DNA of 64,000 nt from Pristionchus mayeri (Eukaryota; Nematoda; Chromadorea; Rhabditida; Neodiplogasteridae): contig BTRK01000005.1 in the NCBI GenBank assembly GCA_036245805.1, forward strand, positions 35,941,469 to 36,005,468. Reading direction: 5' to 3'. Each line of letters begins with the position of its first letter. The stretch's first letter is position 1. Positions 56,655-64,000 of this stretch are shown here, in pieces. Both the position numbers and the translations under genes were made by a program. The notes under the pieces are model-generated. The model searched no databases. It was not told the origin of the DNA and worked only from the letters and a program-made list of their open reading frames with translations.

Positions 56655-59600
56655 ATGACCGACAATTCCAACTTCGTTCTCCAGTGGGTGATCAATAATA
56701 CCAGGGCCATTCATGCAGCGGGAAAAGCGGAATCAGATGAATTCAACAAGAGAGGATTCAAATGGTTTGGTTACTATTCTCCTCTACCCCAAACTCACTT
56801 GTCGGCTCTTCGCTGATGACATCAAACTCTTTACTACTTTCGATCCACTTTCCCCTTCCGACTCTCCTTCTCAACTTCAATCGGGTATCATTGGGCTCCT
56901 AGATTACTGCAAGAAATGGCAGTTGGAAGTTACTGAAAAAGGTGCAACGTACTTCACATAGGCAAAACCAATCCCCACATTAGCTATTCCTTGATCTCCT
57001 GTAACTTTGAAGCAGCTCAGTCAATCCGTGACCTAGGTGTCCTTATTGATCCTCTCCTAAATTTTGACTCTCACATCCATACTGTTTGCCATAAGGCATC
57101 ATCATTAGTTTATTTACTCTTCCGTAGTATCAGCTGCACTATCGTTGCCCCATATATATCTGCATTTAAATCCTTTATCCTTCCCATACTAGAATATGCA
57201 TCCCCCGTCAGGTCACCCTCCTCATCTGGTCGTATTCACAAATTAGAGAAAGTTCAACACCTTTTTAGTAGACTATTATATTTTCGTTGCTCTCGAACTG
57301 ACTTGTCGTTCCCCTCTTATTCTGATCGATTAGCCCTATATTCTCTACGCTCTCTTTATGCTCGCCGTATTGTCATTGACATAGTGCTTGCCCTTAAAAT
57401 CTTCGCCAACGCTGTCGAGTTGCCTGTTAGTAATTTCTACACATATAGAACTATTAGCAGACGTCATTGTGCCTTTGTTCTCCACATTCCCGCTTTCCGA
57501 AAGGAAAATTTGAAGGCATCATTTGCGCATAGAACAGCCAGGTTCCTAAATAAGCTCCACTTAATTTGTAATCCTCTGCTGTCTATAGAGACTGTTAAGA
57601 TTCATTTGCTAAATCACCATAATCTTCTATGTACTCTTGGGATAGAAATCAGAAATCTTTAGCAGCTATCATCACCCTCCCTCACCTTTTCCTCTCTTCC
57701 CTACCCTTCCCCCAACCATTCCCAACCCTTCGCATGTCCCCTCGACCTTCGATATTCTCCGATCTTCTGTTGCACAAGCTTCCAATAAGATATACATTGG
57801 ACAAGCGGTCACTCCTCCCGCTCACGAGGCACCCTCCCCTCGGCACTCTCCTCTTGTACGACAGAATTCGGAAGATCGACCCCCTTCTCACCTCCTCCCT
57901 ACCCCCATTTCACGCACATTCTGCACTTGCCGAAGCACCCTAGTGGTGTACGATAAATAAAAATAAATAAAATAAATATTCTCATTTCATTGTGGTACAG
58001 AGTTCCTCCGTTGTGCAGTGAGTAAACAAATATTACTTTGCAGGAATGCTGCCCTTGACATGCTCAACTCGAACGCTGATCTAACTCTTCGGTGCTGCTT
58101 GGATCATAAGGGTCCCTGGAAATGTGAAGCTGAGGTAGACGTGTTCTTCCACACCTTAAGCGGCAGACATCATTACATAGTGAAGGTTAATTTAATTGTT
58201 ATTTTGTAAGACTACATAATTTATTATTAGAAAATTTTATATGAATTCTGTTCAGTGTTAATATACACTAGGGTTGGCCAATACATGACGTGTTTTCGTT
58301 ACGCCCCCTCACTACCGCGATTCATAAATATGCTAGGGAGAGGCACATGGCGATTCATTACGCGGTATCGTTTGGCCAAATATGTGGAAATTCATATTTC
58401 GGAAATTATATCATTACCCAATTATTTTTCGGTTGTTTTTTGTCTTCTTATCAATTGATTATTGCAGCATCGTCTCGATTTCGATAGAGAAAACAACTCC
58501 ATCGATATGCCCAAAAGTTTCAACTGGGACGTTTTGACACATCGGGTAATGATGTCTCGGCATAATTTGCTTGTTTATCTTGTCAATTTGTGTTTGTCAA
58601 ATGTCAAGAAGTAATATAATCTTGATCAGCACTTCAACATCAATGACACGTTTACTGTTGACTTCCATCTTCGTATTCTCAACTCGGAGAGGTTTTGAAA
58701 TTTGAAGTTATAGAGTTATAAAAATAGATCGGAAATAATTAATAGCTGAAACAACTTTTAAACAACCCTCTTGTAATCGAACACTGAAGAGTGGTAAATA
58801 ATATGCTTTCATATTCTTAGACGCGAGATTAATCTGCCGTCTTTCCTCGATGCTCCGAATCGCATGAGTAATGTTATTCTGAAGATTGGAAACAACAAAC
58901 TTCACGTATCGAAGGAGGTTTGCGCACATTTTTCCTAAAACGATCTTAGGAAAAAGTATACAGATTGTCCGGTAATCCGCTATTTCAAGAATCCAAATTT
59001 GTTTTGTTCAGTATCTGGCTGTTCAGTCCCCAGTGTTCGAGACACTATTCTTCGGAGATTTCGCTGAGAAGCAAAAGGAGGAAATTGAGATCAAAGATGT
59101 CGTCTGTGAAGTAAGTTTTAGTGTATTTGCCATGCAGGACGTACAGATAATACGCTCTTCAGGAATTCCTCGATCTCCTGCATTTGCTCTACAGAGAGAT
59201 CGAGATCTCTGGTAATTTCCGTTTTCCAGCTTTTAAATGCAATGAATACAAATTTTAGATAGGAAAACTTTCAGATCGCACGGTGCCTCACATTCTAAAA
59301 CTGGCCGATCGATTCCAGATGGAGGTGAGCATCTAAAATTTTCCTTATTTTGTAACTCTGAAACGTGTGAAATGATCGTTCATCGCAGCGTGTGGTCAAG
59401 GAGGCTGAGAAGTATCTCATGCAGTCGACGGGATTCGAAGAAGTGAAGAAACTGCTTCTTGCCGATCAGTACAGATTGACATCCCTAAAAGTGCGGTATT
59501 GTTTATATCTAATTATTTTTATATTCCAATCTATTCCGTTGTAAAAAGGGCAATCCACTTCAAATGTAGAAAAATACAGAGAATATTTTACGGAGCTTCT

Positions 59601-59808
59601 AGAAATATATTGATGTTAAGGATAACTCCCTCAAGTCTTTCGAAAGTGATGCTAGTCTGGTTGAGAAGCTCAAGGTTTGTGGTCTGTCTCACGATTATAT
59701 AAGTGGAATAACATTTTCCATAATGATTCACTCCAGTCATCAACCGAGTACGACGAATTCTCTGGAGAAATGAAGGGTGCAATCTGTGATCGAATCATCA
59801 GAGGCTAA
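56655..59808 (+). CDS. MATH-BTB protein, intact (array copy 6)
   Basis: Eleven exons in full phase agreement: 56655-56764, 58044-58185, 58468-58545, 58630-58691, 58821-58917, 59012-59110, 59163-59211, 59275-59324, 59389-59490, 59621-59674 and 59737-59808, giving 304 residues. The MATH half covers about residues 1-137 (FVLQWVINN, HKGPWKCEAE, FNWDVLTH, INDTFTVDFHL). BTB follows (MSNVILKIGNNKLHVSKE, SPVFETLFFGDFAEK, FLDLLHLLY, PHILKLADRF) and then a BACK-like tail (AEKYLMQSTGF, LLLADQYRL). Such proteins normally recruit substrates to CUL3 E3 ligases in cytoplasm or nucleus. The ATG follows TTTCCAG by one base, and AATAAA lies at 59832. A 1.2 kb LINE tail occupies intron 1. This is the only member with no lesion inside the window; its substrate is unknown. 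Confidence 0.92.
56767..57980 (+). mobile_element. 5'-truncated LINE in intron of array copy 6
   Basis: Begins inside the reverse-transcriptase palm with CRLFADDIKLF (the catalytic FADD box). After one stop it continues through SIRDLGVLIDPLLNFDSHI, ILEYASPV, KLEKVQHLFSRLL, YSLRSLYARR and FYTYR to a stop near 57660, then a 3' UTR and a TAAATAAA-type tail at 57952-57980. This is the C-terminal half of a CR1/Jockey-like ORF2. Dead on arrival; it lengthens intron 1 without touching exons. Confidence 0.88.
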
Positions 59809-59831
59809 CATTTTATCACTACCAGCTAGTG

Positions 59832-59837
59832 AATAAA
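59832..59837 (+). terminator. Poly(A) signal of array copy 6
   Basis: AATAAA 24 bases after the TAA stop of the intact MATH-BTB gene, the usual nematode hexamer and spacing for cleavage about 10-20 bases later. Confidence 0.7.
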
Positions 59838-61460
59838 ATCGGTTCAATATTTTTGTGGTTAAAAAGCTGTTTCTATTGTGTAATGTTTAGGAACCGCAGC
59901 ATGTCGCATGAAAATGAATTTGATGGATTTTCTTTAATTGCAATCGAAAGATCTAACACCTCTAATTTTTCAAATATGAATAGATTTAACTGAAAAAAAA
60001 AATCCAGCTGTATTGAATGCTTCTAAAATTAGTTAACTTGAGCAAGATTACCGTAACACTGAACTCGCTTGAGTTTGAGCACATCTTAGGTCAGATTTAT
60101 GAATCTATAACTTTAATGTTGTCTTGAAAAATCAATATTCATTGCCAATATTTTTATTGAATGCAATATTCAGTGTCAGTATCTCAACTTGCGTGTGGCA
60201 TACACATATTAATTTATCTATTTTCACAGCAATGAAATACATTGTTTATGACGACGCCTTTCCGATCATCTCGCAGCGCTCCATAGGGTTGTGAGGCCTA
60301 TAGGGATTACGTTCGTCGCCTAGTTCACTGATGATACGTTCCATGTAACAACAAACAACGGAAAGTCGTTAGGTAGTTGTCGAAGGATATCACGATTCTA
60401 CAACCTACCGTATACTATCTGAAATAAGTTCGAGATTTTGAACCAACGATAGGAGTAATTCTTTCACATGATATCATTCTATCGCGTCCATACGCTACTC
60501 CGCATAGTTCGATCGATAATCCAATGATCAGCTGACCTATTTCATTTTCTGTGAATTGCTTACCTTTTCGTGATCTATGTGCTCATACAAAAGCTAGGAA
60601 ATTGGAAATTTTGTGTTGGAGATTTTTCATGACTTTCTGATAACTGCCCATTACTATTTTAGAGAAACACAAATAGTAGGCGCTTGTAGGTCATTTGAAG
60701 TGAAAGGAACGTGTGGACAGTTTAGATGTAAAAAAATTTGGCCGGATTGGGCGCCTTCCAATCTTTCATAGAATTAAAGATCATTGGGAACGCATAGTAG
60801 TATCGTCAAAATTGAATGAAAGCCTCACGAAACCAAATACGAAAAACTAGATTTAAGAGGCCGATATATAACCTGTTTTTGGAAGAGCTCTTGTGAGCGC
60901 AAGATTTCTTGAGCCAGTAAGTAGTAAGCTGAGATTGTAGAATAACTATCACATTACAATTAAAAATTAAAAAAATATCAGAAAAATTTGCTCAAAATAC
61001 GAAAAAAAATTCGCGAGTAGCCATGTTTTATCAGCTCACGATTGATATTTTGTGTGGAACCTTGGTGTACGGTAGGAGGGTTTTTTCTAGAACGGCAGAA
61101 TCTGCGGTCTCTAGTATTGTCATTTTTATCCGTGTTTATTGTTGCAAGTGTAATAAATGAACTTCTGTCGTAAATCTGTGTTGATTTCTCAAACGAACGG
61201 TTTGAGTTCCGTACGACACTACTTTAAATATAGATTGAAATGAATAGTTAACGATAAAAGACGAGGCTGCTGCCTTTGGCTTTCAATTATCGTTTTATCG
61301 GTCTTTGGGTCGGTCGTCGGATTTCAATTAGTTCTTTATTTCTAGACGGTTAGGGTGATAAATATTCGAGTTTTTTAATCGCGATATCATCTGTACAATT
61401 GAATTTATAATGATTAATTTATCATTTTCGTTCGACTATTTACGACTTTCCGATTTTAGG
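59838..61460. other. Spacer between array copies 6 and 7
   Basis: 1.6 kb of mostly unique-looking AT-rich DNA with no exon chain, tRNA or inverted repeat that I can identify. The right end (CCGATTTTAG) supplies the splice acceptor immediately before the ATG of copy 7. Confidence 0.45.
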
Positions 61461-64000
61461 ATGGCAGATAATTCTAACGTTGTTCTTCGCTGGGAAATCG
61501 GTAATGCGAGGGCTGTTCACGATGCTGGAAATACGGTATCGGAAGAGTTCCAAGAGGGAGGATTCAAATGGTGAACAGAAGCAAGCGTGACAGAAAAATA
61601 CCTGCTGAATAGTCCCTTAAATACATTTACAGGTTTGCTACGGCCGAGAGGACGATTGGGCGTTTTGGGGAATTGGCTGATTTCATGCTGCGATGTGGAG
61701 TCGATCACAATGGACCCTGGAATTGTAACGCGAATGTGGAATTGCGAATTATCAAAGTTGATTGCACGGCATGGAATAGCGAGGTTAACCTTCTTTATTT
61801 CCCCATTTCAATGTGCACGCGGTTCACGAAATTAGTAAAAGTTTAGGAAATGTTTTTTAATATCATATTTTTGGACGGTATTCGTAGACTCTTCAGAAGC
61901 TATTCAAATCCAATAACGACATCTGGGAGCTTGAGAAGTATATTGGATGGAGTTTCTGGACGCATGATGATGTAACTTGGATTCGTTTATATGTGCTTCT
62001 TAATTTTGTTAAGATATTGATTGTAATGCACAACTTGAGCGATAAAACTAGCAAATATTGTTTGTATCTGTACTATATGTTCTATCAATTACTGTAGATA
62101 GTCAGAAGGGTGGGTAGGAGGGTGATTTTTATTCCACTACTCCATAACCCCTCTTTCTTCAGATCTGCAGTCAGGACAAGGTCACAGTCGAATTCCACAT
62201 CCATATTATCAGCTCCGAGGGGTAATCATTTTTATTTTTACTTAAGAACTGTATTCCAATCTGCGCTTCTCCTACCTTCAGTTCAATGTAGATCTCAAGA
62301 TGCGAATAAAAAAAATCCCTTTTGGCCAATCATTAGATTTTTTAGGAAATCGAAATTATCCTGAAATAAATGGAGCGTTAAAATAAATCATTGAAGAGGA
62401 ACTTCGACCGCCGATCCGGGTATTTTCCCAGCACCGAACGATATGAGCAATGTAATTCTGAAGATTGGAGAGAAGAGACTTCATGTATCCAAGGAGGTGA
62501 TTTGATAGATTCATTAAACTCATTGATGAATGCTATCACTGTGTGTGATTGTTTTGGAATTTAGGTGCATTTAAACATCTTTTACACATAAAATAGTTGT
62601 TCTAGTTATAATATAATAATATAGGATGATCAAATCACAAGAAATTAAAATGATGTGTTGTATTTGAAGTATCTCTCCGTCCATTCCCCCGTCTTCAAAA
62701 CACTCTTCTTTGGAGATTTCGCCGAGAAAAACAAGGAGGAGGTTGAAATCAAAGATATTGTCTACGAGGTTCATAATTTATTGTTTTAATCGAAAAAAAT
62801 ACAGTTGTTAAGGAGTTCCTCGATTTTCTGAAATTGGTATATTTTCGCGCAATGCAGCTCACCGGTAATTTTTGTTATATCTATTATTATGATTTAGAAA
62901 TACTTTTTTAATTTATATTTTTCCAGATCATACGGTGTCTCACATCCTGAAGCTCTTCGATCAATTCCAGATGACTGTGAGTCACGTAATTTGTTTATTT
63001 TGAATACTCGTGAATAGAGAAAGGGAAATGAGTAGGGAAGATAGTACTGCGTTATCCTCTCTTACTTTGGCTGCATTTGTGTGAATGGCTATCTTGTTGA
63101 CCTCGGTGGTTTTTTTTCAAAAGGACCGGTAATATTGAATTTGCAATAATGATGAGTGACTGCGCAGATGAGCACGTGATGAGGCCTGCACGTGATGAGG
63201 CAATCGAAGCAAAGCAGTGAAGACATCCGCCGCCTCTCCCTCCTTACCGACCCAGTGGAATACGTCAGGAGATCGAAGCATAGATGGGCGGGCCACGTTC
63301 TGAGAAGAGACGACGACAGATGGTCAACAAGGGTCACTCAGTGGTTCCCCTCCCCCGAACTCATTCGCCCACCGGGGAGACCGCCTGCTCGATGGAGAGA
63401 CTCGATCGAGGAGTATGCCAAGATGCCCTACGCTACCGGACGATCGACGAGATCTTCAGCTTCGAGAGCCCCCTACCGTCATTGGACTACGCGCGCGCGC
63501 GATAGAGAAGACTGGCGGAATTGTGATCCACGCGGCACCGGCCGTTGAAGATGGATCTTCTAAGTATCTAAGTAAGTAAGACTGCGCAGAAGGAACAGTA
63601 TATCAATGGAGTTTACATTTCCATTTCCAATAAGAGAACTCTTGTCAGGAGTCATTCCAGAATCTGGTGGAGGAGGCAGAGAAGTACCTCATTCAGACGA
63701 CGGGAATCGAAGAGGGAAAGAAATTGCTCCTTGCCGACCATTACAGACTCTCTTCCCTCAAGGTACTTACTACTGCATTTTTGTAGAATATTATTTGTTG
63801 GTTCCAGTTTGTATAATCAACAAATATTCCTTGTTCCAACTCGTATACGTGATGGGAACACTGGATAAAAAAAGGAGTTTTTTTTAATTTTCAGGATAAC
63901 TGCCTCAACTCGTTCAGAAGCATGAGTGGTCTGGCTGGAAAGCTTAAGGTAAGTTGCAGTTGTGCTTTAACTCTCCCAGTGTTACACACTCCCTCTCCTG
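61461..64000 (+). CDS. MATH-BTB protein, 3' end beyond window (array copy 7)
   Basis: Exons: 61461-61570 (MADNSNVVLRWEIGN), 61633-61781 (HNGPWNCNAN), about 61890-61971 (IGWSFWTHDD), 62167-62221 (VTVEFHIHII), about 62399-62496 (MSNVILKIGEKRLHVSKE), 62671-62769 (SPVFKTLFFGDFAEKN), 62813 onward (EFLDFLKLVY), 62927 onward (HTVSHILKLFDQF), 63661 onward (AEKYLIQTTGIEE) and 63896-63949 (CLNSFRSMSGLAGK, donor GTAAGT). Only the last exon is outside. No nonsense codon or frameshift was found; several acceptors are AAG and not CAG. HIL-KLF-DQF replaces the usual KLADQF. Same predicted CUL3-adaptor role as copy 6. Its long intron holds an RTE-like LINE tail. Confidence 0.85.
63169..63579 (+). mobile_element. 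RTE-like LINE 3' fragment with target duplication
   Basis: A 411 bp insertion flanked by GACTGCGCAGA (63158-63168 and 63580-63590). It encodes the end of an RTE-type ORF2: KHRWAGHVLRRDDDRW, PPGRPPARW, then an ARDREDWRN end, followed by a short TAAG repeat tail. It lies in an intron of array copy 7. The clean duplication indicates target-primed integration. Confidence 0.88.

Overview
This window is nuclear DNA from a nematode-like animal. Genes are cut into many 50-250 base exons by mostly short introns (gtaag/gtgag donors, ttttcag acceptors), genes are dense on both strands, and a multi-copy MATH-BTB family dominates. The start codon of six family members lies within 1-7 bases of a TTTCAG/CCAG/TTTAG-type acceptor, as expected for spliced-leader trans-splicing. 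AT-rich introns, the recurring TACGGTA/TACCGTA motif and abundant TA-flanked mariner-type debris suggest a Pristionchus/diplogastrid-like genome. That genus assignment is inference.

Layout. (1) 0.1-3.1 kb: a decayed MATH-BTB gene with an in-frame stop and a tRNA-headed SINE inside its BTB exon; a LINE tail and a second SINE lie nearby. (2) 3.4-5.8 kb: a fragmented gene for a coiled-coil, glutamine-rich protein. (3) 6-9.6 kb: mostly repeats, including a 1.3 kb foldback element. (4) 9.9-27.3 kb, minus strand: two tandem UPF1-like superfamily 1 helicase genes. Both carry frame lesions and stop before helicase motifs V/VI. Copy 1 holds a nested transposon stack at 15.0-19.7 kb (foldback, then a TA-flanked element, then mariner; a second mariner sits in the same foldback arm). 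Copy 2 has a duplicated Walker B exon. (5) 28.3-32.6 kb, plus strand: a 14-exon MULE-transposase-derived gene with C2H2 fingers, a complete DDE triad, a SWIM-like cysteine cluster and one in-frame TAA. (6) 32.7-40.4 kb: two small unrecognised gene fragments and a large nest of palindromic elements. (7) 40.4-64.0 kb, plus strand: a tandem MATH-BTB array (one 3' remnant and six gene bodies). Only the copy at 56.7-59.8 kb is fully intact; the last copy runs off the window.

MATH-BTB proteins are generally substrate adaptors for CUL3 ubiquitin ligases: the MATH half binds substrate and the BTB half binds CUL3. This array looks like birth-and-death evolution. Neighbours share the exon plan and parts of the 3' flank, yet most carry a nonsense codon, frameshift, exon loss or element insertion. 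Mobile DNA accounts for much of the intron length: foldbacks, short MITEs, SINEs, 5'-truncated LINEs and mariners.

The least explained structure is at 40.98-41.66 kb, in an intron of a MATH-BTB pseudogene. It is a run of perfect hairpins, three of which share the identical 11-base loop TCCTTTGTGCG on different, fully complementary stems, plus one 8 bp hairpin with a GCGA tetraloop. It reads like a structured RNA or the leader of an unidentified retroelement.
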